64,000 bases of DNA from Anaerolineales bacterium (GCA_030583925.1 CP129482.1:496001-560000); one strand, 5' to 3'; shown: positions 9,457 to 18,309, counted from the first letter of the stretch. Notes: generated from the sequence alone by a model not told the origin. Made by a program: numbers and translations.

Positions 9457-9669
9457 ATGTCGGATCGTATCAACGGTACAGTCAAATGGTTCAACGGGAC
9501 CAAGGGTTACGGCTTCATCGAACGCGAAGGCGGACCCGATGTCTTCGTCCATTTCTCTGCCATTCAGGGCGATGGGTTCAAGAACCTGCAAGAGGGCCAG
9601 AAGGTCGAGTTCGCTGTCGAACAGGGACCGAAGGGTCCTCAAGCCAGCAACGTCGTCGTTCTTGGCTAA
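9457..9669 (+). CDS. Cold-shock domain protein
   Basis: A 70-residue CspA-family single-stranded nucleic acid binder. Both RNP motifs are intact: KGYGFIER and DVFVHFSAI. It begins with [14 protein letters not shown], the classic start, and ends ASNVVVLG. A strong AGGAGG lies 7 bases before the ATG. It acts as an RNA chaperone in the cytosol. It is transcribed alone between a leader terminator and a downstream terminator. Its position after the DEAD-box helicase gene puts two cold-adaptation functions side by side. Confidence 0.97.
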   Translation: MSDRINGTVKWFNGTKGYGFIEREGGPDVFVHFSAIQGDGFKNLQEGQKVEFAVEQGPKGPQASNVVVLG

Positions 9670-9686
9670 TTGACTGACCTAACGAC

Positions 9687-9722
9687 AAAAAATCCCCGCG
9701 AGGCAACTCGCGGGGATTTTTT
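9687..9722 (+). terminator. Intrinsic terminator after the cold-shock gene
   Basis: AAAAAATCCCCGCGAG / CTCGCGGGGATTTTTT with a GCAA loop: a 16-bp near-perfect bidirectional terminator. Confidence 0.95.
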
Positions 9723-9766
9723 GATTCGGCGCTTGCTCCCCATGCTTTACTTTCGCTGAACGCTGC

Positions 9767-10228
9767 CTAGTTTTTTGTCACGATGAACGAGACGCGATAC
9801 TCCCAATCTTTGACCTCGTCCATAGACTTAAGCGGATACGGCAATACGCCTTTCACTCGGATGACATACCCTTCGTACTCGATTCGATCTTGAATCCCTT
9901 CAAAGGGTCCGTCGGGGGAACGTCCGTCATGATCGGTAAAGGATTGAAGCGTGTATTCAACTGGCTCTCCTGGAGCCTTTTGAAGCGTAATGGTGAATGT
10001 AACGGGTCCGCTGACGACGCACTCGATCTCGGCTGGACAGCGCTCGTCGTTTGTTACGCCGATCAAGCGGATGGTGAAAACGGCGTCCACGATCGCCGCC
10101 GATTGACCTGGTCCAAGTGTGAATTCGGTTTCCGTTGCGGTTGTGATCGGCGCCAATGGGGTCGGCGTTGAATTTTGGCAGGCAACCAAAGCCGTGAGAA
10201 GGATTGCAAGGGTGACAGTGCGCTTCAT
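9767..10228 (-). CDS. Hypothetical lipoprotein
   Basis: A 153-residue secreted lipoprotein. The signal peptide is MKRTVTLAILLTALVAC with a lipobox LVAC; the Cys is followed by a short Thr/Pro linker (STPTPLAPITTATE). The mature part is beta-rich, with two Cys (RCPAEIEC) that could form a disulfide and a repeated YEGYVIRVKGVLPYP-type strand pattern. The ATG at 10228 is chosen because ACGGAG lies upstream and the signal peptide starts there; the longer frame to 10303 adds a non-signal sequence. Function is not recognised. Confidence 0.85.
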   Translation of the reverse strand: MKRTVTLAILLTALVACQNSTPTPLAPITTATETEFTLGPGQSAAIVDAVFTIRLIGVTNDERCPAEIECVVSGPVTFTITLQKAPGEPVEYTLQSFTDHDGRSPDGPFEGIQDRIEYEGYVIRVKGVLPYPLKSMDEVKDWEYRVSFIVTKN

Positions 10229-10280
10229 AGTTTCTCCGTAAAGTTGAGGTTCGTGTTGGTATTTTACCCTGCGCGTTGAA

Positions 10281-10318
10281 TCAAAAAGGGCGGACATTCT
10301 CATCGGAATGCCCGCCCA
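10281..10318 (-). terminator. Intrinsic terminator after the aminotransferase gene
   Basis: GGGCGGACATTC / GAATGCCCGCCC hairpin with one mismatch (10288-10317), followed on the minus strand by TTTTTGATT. Confidence 0.85.
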
Positions 10319-10344
10319 ATTTTCTAATCCTTTAATTCTCTTTA

Positions 10345-11523
10345 TTATCCATACCTATTCATAAACTTTTCCATGCGATGCAGCGCCTCTTCGATCTTGC
10401 TGTATTCGGTGGCATAGCACATGCGCGCATAGCCCTCGCCGCCAGGACCGAAGGCGTTGCCCGGCACGACCGCGACATGTTCCTCGCGCAACAATTTTTC
10501 GGCGAAGGTTTCATCGTCCATGCCTGAGGCTTGGATGTTGGGAAACGCGTAGAAAGCGCCGCGCGGCTCGAAGGTCGAGAGACCGAGGCGGTTGAGTCCC
10601 GCCACGAGAAGTCTGCGGCGGCGGTCATATTCGAGGCGCATCTCCTCCACGTGTGGGTCTCCGCTTTGAATGGCGACCACCGCGGCGTCTTGCGCGGTCG
10701 TCGGCGCGGACATGATCGTGTATTGGTGAATCCGAACGAGACCCTGAATCAAATCCGAAGGTCCGCAGGCGTAGCCGATGCGCCAGCCTGTCATCGCATA
10801 ATTTTTCGAGAAGCCGCCGAGCAGAATCGTGCGATGCTTGAGGCTTTCATCCAGCGATGGGAAGCAGACGTGCTCAAAATCGTACACGAGGCGGTCGTAG
10901 AGTTCGTCGGTGACAACGAGAAGGTCGTGCTGTTCGGCGATCTTTGCAATTTCGAGCATCACTTCACGCGTCGCCACCGCGCCAGTGGGATTCGACGGAT
11001 AACCGATGAAGATCGCTTTGGTGCGCGGCGTGATCGCTTTGCGGATGTCGTCGGGGTCAATGCAAAAATCGTTTGCCTCGCGCGCGGGGATTTCAACCGC
11101 CACGCCGCCCGCCATGATCACTTCCGCTTGATACGAAACGAAACACGGCGTGGGGATGATGACCTCGTCGCCGAGATCGAGGATCGCGGTGAACGTGAGA
11201 TACAACGCCTCCGAGCCGCCGACCGTCACGACGATCTCATTGTTCGGATCATATTTGATTTTATACAGTCGTTGCAGATTATCGGTGATCGCCTGACGCA
11301 ACTCCATCCTGCCCCAGTTCGAGGTGTAATGCGTCTCGCCATGTTGTAGTGAACGAATGCCCGCGTCGAGAATCGGTTTCGGCGTGGTGAAATCGGGCTC
11401 GCCGATGCCGAGCGAGATCACGTCTTTCATCGTCGCGGCAATGTCGAAAAATTTCCGAATACCCGAGGGCTTCAATCCCGCCACTCGTTTTGAGAGTCGT
11501 TGCACGTTCGTTACTTCCTGCAT
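10345..11523 (-). CDS. PLP-dependent class I/II aminotransferase
   Basis: A 392-residue fold-type I aminotransferase of the aspartate aminotransferase group. Visible features are SLGIGEPDFTTP near the start, the substrate/PLP motifs GGSEALYLTF, FIGYPSNPTGAV and VTDELYDRLVYD, and the Schiff-base lysine region GGFSKNYAMTGWRIGYACGP. A late Arg for the alpha-carboxylate is in GYARMCYA. These enzymes transfer amino groups between an amino acid and a 2-oxo acid; the specific substrate cannot be told from the sequence. AGGAGG precedes the ATG. A terminator follows, so it is a single-gene unit. Confidence 0.92.
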   Translation of the reverse strand: MQEVTNVQRLSKRVAGLKPSGIRKFFDIAATMKDVISLGIGEPDFTTPKPILDAGIRSLQHGETHYTSNWGRMELRQAITDNLQRLYKIKYDPNNEIVVTVGGSEALYLTFTAILDLGDEVIIPTPCFVSYQAEVIMAGGVAVEIPAREANDFCIDPDDIRKAITPRTKAIFIGYPSNPTGAVATREVMLEIAKIAEQHDLLVVTDELYDRLVYDFEHVCFPSLDESLKHRTILLGGFSKNYAMTGWRIGYACGPSDLIQGLVRIHQYTIMSAPTTAQDAAVVAIQSGDPHVEEMRLEYDRRRRLLVAGLNRLGLSTFEPRGAFYAFPNIQASGMDDETFAEKLLREEHVAVVPGNAFGPGGEGYARMCYATEYSKIEEALHRMEKFMNRYG

Positions 11524-11539
11524 GGAGCCTCCTGTGTTC

Positions 11540-11636
11540 CGTCATTGCGAGGAGCGCTCTTGCTCTTCGCGACGAAGCAATCTCCTTGCATGCGTTGAGA
11601 TTGCTTCGTCGGACTTCGTCCTCCTCGCAATGACAT
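11540..11636. repeat. Family A palindromic repeat
   Basis: Complete element. Its right end TGACAT meets the stop codon of the minus-strand gene at 11636: read on that strand, TAA is followed directly by TGTCATTGCGAGG. Confidence 0.9.
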
Positions 11637-11839
11637 TAGATTGGTTGTACTAACCACTCATCGGGAATTTCCCGATACGTTAGATCAAAGGCTTGCCCGT
11701 TCGCCGTCTTCACACGGAAACCCTTTTCGCTGGGTCCACGCCAGCGCGCGACAATTTCCGCAATCTCATATTTGTATCCCTCCCACGTGAGCGAAAGCGG
11801 ACGCTCCGCATATTCCGAATCCGAACGGCACTCGACCAT
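11636..11839 (-). CDS. Small conserved hypothetical protein
   Basis: A 67-residue basic protein from the ATG at 11839 (MVECRSDSEYAERPLSLTWEG). A longer start at 11845 adds two residues but would abut the TAAAAT hexamer, whereas the ATG at 11839 lies 6 bases after it, as for a leaderless mRNA. The sequence has a compact beta pattern (YKYEIAEIVARWRG, GFRVKTANGQAFDLTYRE) and resembles short uncharacterised proteins that bind through a single small domain. No function is assigned. The stop codon directly abuts a family A repeat. Confidence 0.6.
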   Translation of the reverse strand: MVECRSDSEYAERPLSLTWEGYKYEIAEIVARWRGPSEKGFRVKTANGQAFDLTYREIPDEWLVQPI

Positions 11840-11848
11840 GGCCATATT

Positions 11849-12865
11849 TTACGACAAGACGACTTCGCTGTTGTCTCCAACATTTAATTGGATGAAGCGC
11901 CCGTCGCCTCTTCCTCGGACTTTTGCCTGCCTGCCCACCATCGAGCGACTCAACGCCGCGGCTTTGATCTCGCTCCCCGCCTCGACGATGGATTCGGCTA
12001 CACTGCTATCCTCGATCTTGCAATTCGCCCCAATCGAAGCGTGCGGACCGATTTTCGAATTGCTGATCTCTGCCGTTTCATCAATTGCAACAGGTTCAAT
12101 GATCTCAACATTCGAGCCTTTAAACTTTCCAACCTTTGACCCGAACTTATCCAACAACGCCTTATTCGTATCGAGCGTTGATTCGATCGTCCCCGTATCC
12201 AGCCAGGTGCTGATCTCGTGCACGCGCATCTTTGCCCCGCGCTCGATCATCAGGGACATGGCGTCTGCCAAGTAGAATTCATTCTTGAGCGATAGATTCC
12301 GTTTGAACTGTTCTTCGATGGCGGAGATCAATTCCCTGCCTTCGCGATAATAGTAACATCCTGCAAGGACGAGATTATTTTCCATCGTCTGCGGCTTTTC
12401 GATGAAGCGCGTCACATAGCCGTCCTTGCCGACTTCCGCCACCCCAAAGCGACGCGGGTCAGGCACAGGCATAACCCAGATGACTGAATCAGCCTGCTCG
12501 TCCGCGAGAAACGAGAAGTCCGTCTCGATCAAGGTGTCCGAAAAGACCATCTGCATCGGTCCGTGCAAATATTCACGCGCCAGCCACATGGCGTGCGATT
12601 GTCCTTTCATTTCATGTTGTACGACGTAATGCGCGTTGAGATTCGGATAATTTTCCTTGATGAACGCGGGAATCTGCAGTTCGCCGAGGAAAGGTCCGAC
12701 GATGAAAACATATTCAAGATTCGTCGGGTCGGGCATGGTCTTGAACATGTCCAGCAGATGGTCAAGGATCGCCTTGCCTGCCACGCTGACGAGCGGCTTG
12801 GGTTTGTTGTGGGTGTGAGGTCTCATGCGCGTCGCCCAACCGCCCATGGGAATCACGATCTTCAT
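11849..12865 (-). CDS. Sugar-1-phosphate nucleotidyltransferase
   Basis: A 338-residue nucleotidyltransferase that activates a sugar phosphate with NTP for polysaccharide or dTDP/UDP-sugar synthesis. The Rossmann-like N-terminus has the signature MKIVIPMGGWATRMRPHT followed by NKPKPLVSVAGKAILDHLL; normal GxGTR is replaced by GGWATR, typical of the mannose/glucose-1-phosphate branch. FSDTLIETDF and FIEKPQT line the active site. The C-terminal part (about 235-338) has left-handed beta-helix-like repeats (IGPHASIGANCKIEDS). The ATG at 12865 is chosen from homology; the longer frame to 12955 is unlikely. The sugar is not determined. Confidence 0.88.
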   Translation of the reverse strand: MKIVIPMGGWATRMRPHTHNKPKPLVSVAGKAILDHLLDMFKTMPDPTNLEYVFIVGPFLGELQIPAFIKENYPNLNAHYVVQHEMKGQSHAMWLAREYLHGPMQMVFSDTLIETDFSFLADEQADSVIWVMPVPDPRRFGVAEVGKDGYVTRFIEKPQTMENNLVLAGCYYYREGRELISAIEEQFKRNLSLKNEFYLADAMSLMIERGAKMRVHEISTWLDTGTIESTLDTNKALLDKFGSKVGKFKGSNVEIIEPVAIDETAEISNSKIGPHASIGANCKIEDSSVAESIVEAGSEIKAAALSRSMVGRQAKVRGRGDGRFIQLNVGDNSEVVLS

Positions 12866-13113
12866 TGTTTCTTTCAAGGTTTGCTCCGTTGTTGTGAATT
12901 GTTTTGTAATTTTACAATGAAAAGACGGGGATGACCGCACAAAGTTGCAAGGCAAACTGGGGATTGAATCATTCTGCCTATACTGAACTATTCAACGAAC
13001 GCGACGCGTGAAAAAGAATAGGTCTTCCGTGAATTTCTAATCGACGCGCCGCGCTCCGAATGCCGCGTCCGGCGTCAAGGCAGAATCAACTCCGGCGTCC
13101 AGGCGCGAAGCGG

Positions 13114-14832
13114 CTAAAGATTCGTTTGCAAGCGTTCGATCTCTTGTTCCAGCAGGTCAATAGCGTCTGCGAGAGTCCGTGAATCGAACGCGAATTTCGC
13201 GCCCGCAGTTTTGAATAATTCCGGCAGAGAGACGGTCGAGCCAAGTGAGAGGGCGCGACGATAATCCGCCACCGCCTTCTTTTGATCCTTGAGCGCGTTG
13301 CCGAAGACTTGCACCGCGCCAAGTTGGGCAAGACCGTATTCCACGTAGTAGAACGGCGAGGTGTGAATGTGCCCCTGACCCTGCCAAACGATGCTTTTAT
13401 ATTTCTCGAAGCCGCTGAAATCAATACTTGGCATGAAGCGATCCCACATCTGACTCCATTTCGTTTCACAGCGTTGCCCGTCGGAGGCTTCGTCATGGTT
13501 TTCGTAGATCCAATGCTGGAAAGCGTCCACGAGCGCCATGTAGGGTAAGAAAGTGATGATGCCCTCCATGTGTTCGATGCGGGCGCGAGCGGCTTCTTCT
13601 TCGGTGTAAAAGCCGCCGTGTTCTTTGGTGAGATACGGCGAGGCGAGCAATTCCATACCCATCGAAGCGACCTCTGCAAATTCGGCAGGAACGTATTGTT
13701 CGGCTTTCTGATGAAAACGCAGGCGCGCGCACTCAAAAGTGTGGAATGCATGACCGCCCTCATGGAGAATTGTGCCAACATCGAGAGCGGAGTTGGTGTG
13801 ACTCATGAAGATGAACGGCAACCGCGCCACGTTGAATCCCAAACTGTATGCGCCGCCGGCTTTGTGTTTGCGGCTCTCGAGATCAAGCAGGTCGTTATCC
13901 ATCATGGTTCGATAATATTTTTGGAATTGTGGATCTACTTGCTCGAAAACGTTCAAGGCTCTCGTGTTCAATTCGGCGGTGGAGGCGGCGGGTCGTAATG
14001 CCGGACGACTGAATTGATCCACCTCGGTATCCCATGGACGCGTCGTTTCGAGTCCCAGCCTTTGGCGGCGTCGCTCGTAGATTCGTACCGCCGCCGGGAC
14101 AGCGACCTCCTCGATGGCGGCGTGGAAAGATTTGCAATCCTCCGGCGTGTAATCGAAGCGGAACCGTTGCTTCCATTGATAGGCGCGATAATCGGGAAAT
14201 TCCAAATTCTGCGCGATCTTTTTCCGCACATCCATAAATTTTCCCCACAGTTCATTGATCGCCTCGCGGTTTTGATACTTGCGTTCCTGATAGGCTTTCC
14301 AAGCGCGTTCGCGCACGGCGCGATCGGAATCGTAACGGAAGATGCTGACCATCTGCCATAATGTTTTTTCCTCGCCTTCCCACACCACGACGCTGGCGCC
14401 TTTGATCTTGTCGTACTCGGTGACGAGTTTTTGTTCCTCCGCCAGAAGCGGGAGGTTATCGGCGTGAAAAATATCGGACTCGTTCTTCATCATCTTGAAC
14501 GCTGTCGTGAATCCCTGCGGCTGGAGTCCGCTGGCGAGGAGTTTTTCTTTCAGGTTCTGATCGCCGGTCTTGGCGGAGGCTTGGATCTGGTCTATAAAAT
14601 CTCCATATTGTTTTTGCGCCTCTTCATCGGCGGTACGCTGGGTGGTGAGAATCTGCAAGCGAGTGTATTGTTCGTCCACACAGGCGGCTAGGGCGGACCA
14701 GTCATCCATCCACTGATCGAGGGTGGAGGCGTTGAGCGTCCGCGACTCAAGGTCGGCGTAGTAGGGCGCGTAATCCTGCCACATCATGGCGAGGATGGAT
14801 TTTGAAACGGTCGGAAGGGATTGGAAGTTCAT
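13114..14832 (-). CDS. M3-family oligoendopeptidase
   Basis: A 572-residue zinc metallopeptidase of the M3 (PepF/thimet) family that cleaves short peptides in the cytosol. The zinc motif HEGGH is in ILHEGGHAFHTFECA, and the third ligand Glu lies about 25 residues downstream (EFAEVASMGMELL). The long helical N-terminal half and the late HTSPFYYVEYGLAQLGA are typical. GAGGAG precedes the ATG. The region 12866-13113 contains no gene or clear element. Confidence 0.93.
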   Translation of the reverse strand: MNFQSLPTVSKSILAMMWQDYAPYYADLESRTLNASTLDQWMDDWSALAACVDEQYTRLQILTTQRTADEEAQKQYGDFIDQIQASAKTGDQNLKEKLLASGLQPQGFTTAFKMMKNESDIFHADNLPLLAEEQKLVTEYDKIKGASVVVWEGEEKTLWQMVSIFRYDSDRAVRERAWKAYQERKYQNREAINELWGKFMDVRKKIAQNLEFPDYRAYQWKQRFRFDYTPEDCKSFHAAIEEVAVPAAVRIYERRRQRLGLETTRPWDTEVDQFSRPALRPAASTAELNTRALNVFEQVDPQFQKYYRTMMDNDLLDLESRKHKAGGAYSLGFNVARLPFIFMSHTNSALDVGTILHEGGHAFHTFECARLRFHQKAEQYVPAEFAEVASMGMELLASPYLTKEHGGFYTEEEAARARIEHMEGIITFLPYMALVDAFQHWIYENHDEASDGQRCETKWSQMWDRFMPSIDFSGFEKYKSIVWQGQGHIHTSPFYYVEYGLAQLGAVQVFGNALKDQKKAVADYRRALSLGSTVSLPELFKTAGAKFAFDSRTLADAIDLLEQEIERLQTNL

Positions 14833-14878
14833 AAACTCCTCTATAAAATGTGAATACGAAGAATTGAAAACCTGTCTG

Positions 14879-15856
14879 TTACGGATGCCCTAACACGGGA
14901 TGCGGCTTATACAATTCCTCCAGCCGCTTCACTTCGTCCCCCGATAATTGAATATCCAGCGCGGCAATGGCTTGATCGAGGTGATTCATTTTCGTCGCGC
15001 CGATGATCGGAGAAGCGATGTAAGGCTTGCTCAACACCCACGCCAGCGCGATCTGCGAAGCGGTGACGCCGCGTTCCTTGCCGATCTCTGCGGCGCGTTC
15101 CGAAACGTCGAAATCCTCCGCGCGGTAGTACAACTCTCTGGCAAACGGATCAGTGGTAGAACGAGAAGTGTCGCCTTTTGCATTTCGCTGCCTTGCGAAG
15201 AATCCGCGCGCCATCGGGCTCCATGGGATGAGTCCCACGCCCTGATCCACGCACTGCGGAATCATCTCACGCTCCTCTTCGCGATAGACGAGGTTGTAGT
15301 GATTCTGCATCGAGACGAAACGACTCCACCCGCGACGTTCGGCTGTGGACTGCGCCTTCGCGAATTGCCATGCGTACATGGACGACGCGCCGATGTAACG
15401 CGCCTTCCCCGCGCGGACGATGTCGTTCAGCGCCTCCATCGTCTCTTCGATGGGCGTGTTGTAATCCCAGCGATGGATCTGGTAGAGGTCCACGTAATCC
15501 ATTTGCAATCGCTTGAGTGACTTGTCTATCGAATCCATGATGTGCTTGCGAGAGAGTCCGACATCGTTCACATCGTCGCTGATCTTGTTCCTGACCTTGG
15601 TTGCAACGACGATGTTTTCCCGCTTCACGCCGAAGTGCTTGAGCAAGTTGCCCGTGATCCGTTCGCTTTCGCCGAGCGAGTAAACGTCCGCCGTGTCGAA
15701 GAAATTGATTCCCACCTCCAGCGCGCGCTTGACGAAGGGCTTTGCCTCTTCTTCCGTCAACACCCACTCACGCCACGTCTTGTCGCCGTAACTCATCATG
15801 CCGAGGCACAAGCGCGAGACTTTCATTCCTGTTTTGCCGAGATTTGTGTATTGCAT
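14879..15856 (-). CDS. Aldo/keto reductase
   Basis: A 325-residue NADPH-dependent reductase of the AKR superfamily (TIM barrel). MQYTNLGKTGMKVSRLCLGMMSYG begins the protein. The catalytic tetrad is visible as Asp-Tyr in FFDTADVYSLGESE, Lys in VVATKVR and His in LYQIHRWD. The C-terminal cofactor site is GVTASQIALAWVLSKPYIASPIIGATKMNHLD. The substrate is unknown; this YajO/AKR11-like group acts on small aldehydes. AGGAGGAG precedes the ATG. It is the last gene before the permease terminator. Confidence 0.93.
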   Translation of the reverse strand: MQYTNLGKTGMKVSRLCLGMMSYGDKTWREWVLTEEEAKPFVKRALEVGINFFDTADVYSLGESERITGNLLKHFGVKRENIVVATKVRNKISDDVNDVGLSRKHIMDSIDKSLKRLQMDYVDLYQIHRWDYNTPIEETMEALNDIVRAGKARYIGASSMYAWQFAKAQSTAERRGWSRFVSMQNHYNLVYREEEREMIPQCVDQGVGLIPWSPMARGFFARQRNAKGDTSRSTTDPFARELYYRAEDFDVSERAAEIGKERGVTASQIALAWVLSKPYIASPIIGATKMNHLDQAIAALDIQLSGDEVKRLEELYKPHPVLGHP

Positions 15857-15879
15857 AATTTCTCCTCCTCTGCATTGTA

Positions 15880-15913
15880 AACGAAAACGGGACAGCCGAA
15901 TCAGCTGTCCCGT
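15880..15913 (-). terminator. Intrinsic terminator after the permease gene
   Basis: ACGGGACAGC / GCTGTCCCGT hairpin (15887-15913), then TTTTCGT on the minus strand. Confidence 0.85.
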
Positions 15914-15935
15914 CGAGATTGAAGCGTTCTTCCGA

Positions 15936-17372
15936 TTATGCTTCGTCGGATGGCTTGAAGAGCAAGAAGATGGCGTTGATCACGATGCCTAACACGGCTG
16001 CGGTGGCGATGGCGGGTAATCCACTGGGGAAGCCGGGCAGAATGATCGGCAGGAAACCGCCGGGGTATCCGATGTTGCCGCCGATGCCGACGATTATGAT
16101 CACCGCGCCGATAGCGAGGTTGCGCGGGCTAAACATGCTGACTTTATTTTCCTGAATCAGCGCGATGCCCTGCATACCGATGGCGCCGAAGAGATAGATC
16201 GCCAGACCGCCGGTGACAGCCAACGGGATGGAGGCGACAAACGCTTCGAGTTTCCCGATGAAGCCGAGCAAAATTGCGATCACGCCAGCCGCGATCAACG
16301 CCGGTCCGGAATAGTTGCGGGTGATCGCCATCAGGGAGTTGTTTTCACCGTAGTTCGTGCCGGAGGTGGCGCCCATCAAACCGTTGATGAAATCGCCGAT
16401 GCCGTCGAACACGAGGTTCAAGCCGATGTAATTATCCAAGTGAATTTTCTCGCGACCGGAGTCTTCGGCGAAGCGATCAACATATAGGCTCAGTTGATAC
16501 AAGTGGGCGGTCGATTCGGGAATGGTGGCAATCGCCATGATGGCGATGCTGAAGATCGCGGTCACTGCAAACTCGCCTGTAAAACTTGGGAAAGTGATAT
16601 TCGGCGCTTTGAACCAGGCGGCATCGGTTACGCCCGCTAAATTGACGGTGTCCGGCGCGATGACCGCCGAGAGAATATACCCGACTGTCCCGCCCAAAAG
16701 CACCGGCAGCATTCCGAGGAAGCCTTTGTTTTGCAGATAGACCGAGAGCAAAATGGTCACCAACATGGTGACGATCGCTACTGTAAAATTCGCGGCTGCC
16801 ATGCTCAATGCCGCGTAAGCCAAACCAAAACCGATGATCGCGGCGACGGAGCCGGTCACAATGGGAGGCAGAACTTTATCGAGGCTGGCTTTACCGACCG
16901 CGCGGATGATAAAACCGACGGCGATGTTCAGCAAACCAGTCACAATGATGCCGCCCTGCATGGTGCTGAGCACTTCATTCGGCAACGGCACGCCGAATTG
17001 CGGCGCGGCGCCGGTCATCGCGATCGCTACGCCTTGATATGCGGCAATGTAGCTAAAACTCGAACCGTAAAAAAGCGGAATGAAGTTGCCGATGCTATTC
17101 CTCGAAAGGATCAACGCCACGATCGTGGAGACGCCGGACGCCAACAAAACCGTGCCGGGATGAAAACCGCACAACAGCGCCACCAGCACGGTGGCTGGGA
17201 ACATCGTCAACACATGCTGGAAACCCAACAAAATATTTTTCCCGAGCGGGGGGGTATCGTTGGGCATGTACCCCATTACAGAATTCTTAGCCATTGCATT
17301 TTCTCCTCTGGGTGATTGGGTTGAACTTGCCTTGCTCGCCTTGGTCTTGCTTGTTTTCTTCTTCGTTGCCAT
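15936..17372 (-). CDS. NCS2-family nucleobase (uracil/xanthine) permease
   Basis: A 478-residue integral membrane permease with about 14 hydrophobic segments. The sequence LLGFQHVLTMFPATVLVALLCG is typical of the uracil/xanthine permease family; the substrate-site region is near FNGLMGATSGTNYGENNSLMAI. It imports a nucleobase with protons; which base is not clear. A Lys/Ser-rich 28-residue N-terminal tail precedes the first conserved part (MAKNSVMGY). The start at 17372 is supported by AGGAGG 9 bases upstream. It is divergent from the molybdenum hydroxylase cluster, and its leader holds a possible transcription switch, which suggests that the cluster substrate is a nucleobase-like ring. Confidence 0.92.
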   Translation of the reverse strand: MATKKKTSKTKASKASSTQSPRGENAMAKNSVMGYMPNDTPPLGKNILLGFQHVLTMFPATVLVALLCGFHPGTVLLASGVSTIVALILSRNSIGNFIPLFYGSSFSYIAAYQGVAIAMTGAAPQFGVPLPNEVLSTMQGGIIVTGLLNIAVGFIIRAVGKASLDKVLPPIVTGSVAAIIGFGLAYAALSMAAANFTVAIVTMLVTILLSVYLQNKGFLGMLPVLLGGTVGYILSAVIAPDTVNLAGVTDAAWFKAPNITFPSFTGEFAVTAIFSIAIMAIATIPESTAHLYQLSLYVDRFAEDSGREKIHLDNYIGLNLVFDGIGDFINGLMGATSGTNYGENNSLMAITRNYSGPALIAAGVIAILLGFIGKLEAFVASIPLAVTGGLAIYLFGAIGMQGIALIQENKVSMFSPRNLAIGAVIIIVGIGGNIGYPGGFLPIILPGFPSGLPAIATAAVLGIVINAIFLLFKPSDEA

Positions 17373-17430
17373 CTATCTCGACCTCCTCTTTACTGTGTGG
17401 GTGAAAAGATCAATCTGCGATTGCACCTCC

Positions 17431-17521
17431 AAATAAAAAGCCGCCAGCGTCTTACGCACGGCGACAAAACACAGGGCAAACGGGCTCATGGGCAATGAGC
17501 ATGTTCATTTTGCTGGCGAAC
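17431..17521 (-). promoter_or_regulatory. Candidate terminator/antiterminator switch in the permease leader
   Basis: On the minus strand, a hairpin GTCGCC-GU-GCG / CGC-U-GGCGGC (17440-17465) is followed by TTTTTATTT (17431-17439): an intrinsic terminator 67 bases before the permease start codon. Upstream, CGCCAGC (17512-17518) is perfectly complementary to GCTGGCG in the 3' arm of the terminator (17442-17448), so an antiterminator can form. Between them lies a stable hairpin GCTCAT/ATGAGC (17484-17500) and a GTTC/GAAC stem (17503-17521). This is the layout of a riboswitch or protein-controlled attenuator. I do not see the purine riboswitch core or a PyrR site. The ligand is unknown. Confidence 0.55.
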
Positions 17522-17781
17522 CTTTGCAATATGACGAATCTCATCTTACCCAACATAACCCTCAAACTTGAACGGGGATACGCCTCTTGGGGATGAAAAA
17601 CACGCTTCTCCCCGGACCTCAACCTGCCTCGGCATGGACGCGTTTCCGAAAGTGTCCGATTGAGAAAGTAAAAAACTCTTTGCCACAGAGAACACAGGGT
17701 TCTCAGAGAAAAACTCTCAAAATCTCTGCGCTCTCTGTGACTAAAAACGCTATGTTGGACACTCCCGTGTTTCCTCATCGG
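17522..17781. other. Rest of the permease/CoxG intergenic region
   Basis: No gene seen. It contains a family E unit at 17681-17745 (CACAGAG ... CTCTGTGA) and a CGGGGAGAAG / CTTCTCCCCG-like stretch near 17605. It probably holds the minus-strand promoter for the permease, of which only a weak TTCAAG - 18 bases - TAAGAT candidate near 17542-17571 is seen. Confidence 0.5.
17681..17745. repeat. Family E repeat
   Basis: CACAGAGAACACAGGG, TCTCAGAGAAAAACTCTCA and CTCTCTGTGA arms: typical E unit. Confidence 0.8.
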
Positions 17782-17811
17782 TTGACTTTCACATCATCAT
17801 TGTGCTACACT
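17782..17811 (+). promoter_or_regulatory. Promoter of the molybdenum hydroxylase cluster
   Basis: TTGACT, 18-base spacer, extended -10 TGCTACACT. It lies 52 bases upstream of the first gene of the cluster. Confidence 0.65.
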
Positions 17812-17862
17812 GCAAGCCTGTTATTTCCATAGTACACATCATCCACTTGCGGAGAATCGTCC

Positions 17863-18309
17863 ATGCAACTTAAAGGCAGCGTAACCATCAAAGCCCCGCG
17901 CAAAAAAGTATGGGATTTCCTCACCGACCCGAATCAACTCGGTCAATGCGTGCCTGGCGTGGAAAAAATTGAAGAGATCGAGAAACTAAAAAAATATCGC
18001 GGCGTGGTGTCGGTTGGGCTGGGTTCCATCAAAGCGCGCTTCAATGGCGACGTGGACATCCTCGAACTGGACGAACCCAACCGCGCCAAACTCAAAGCGC
18101 ACGGCACAGCCACAGGCTCCGCCGCCGACGCAGTCAGCGAGATGACTCTCAGCGACGGACCCGACAACTCAACCCTCGTCAACTGGTCGGCGGATGTGAA
18201 CGTCTCGGGTCAACTGGCGAGTCTCGTCTCGCGGTTGATGGTCCCCGTCTCGCAGAAATTGGCGGGCGTGTTTTACGATGAAGTGAAGAAGAGGATAGAA
18301 AAGGAATAG
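17863..18309 (+). CDS. CoxG/SRPBCC-family protein
   Basis: A 148-residue START/SRPBCC-fold protein of the CoxG group (carbon monoxide dehydrogenase subunit G-like). It starts MQLKGSVTIKAPRKKVWDFLTDPNQLGQCVPG, with the conserved W and the CVPG motif. CoxG-like proteins help recruit or mature molybdenum hydroxylases at the membrane. First gene of the cluster, with GGAGA before the ATG and a promoter at 17782. The absence of a true CO dehydrogenase signature in the large subunit argues that it serves another hydroxylase. Confidence 0.88.
   Translation: MQLKGSVTIKAPRKKVWDFLTDPNQLGQCVPGVEKIEEIEKLKKYRGVVSVGLGSIKARFNGDVDILELDEPNRAKLKAHGTATGSAADAVSEMTLSDGPDNSTLVNWSADVNVSGQLASLVSRLMVPVSQKLAGVFYDEVKKRIEKE

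Noticed and set aside
17440..17521. Known purine riboswitch
   Set aside because: The conserved core sequences of that class are not seen in either strand; the leader stays unassigned.
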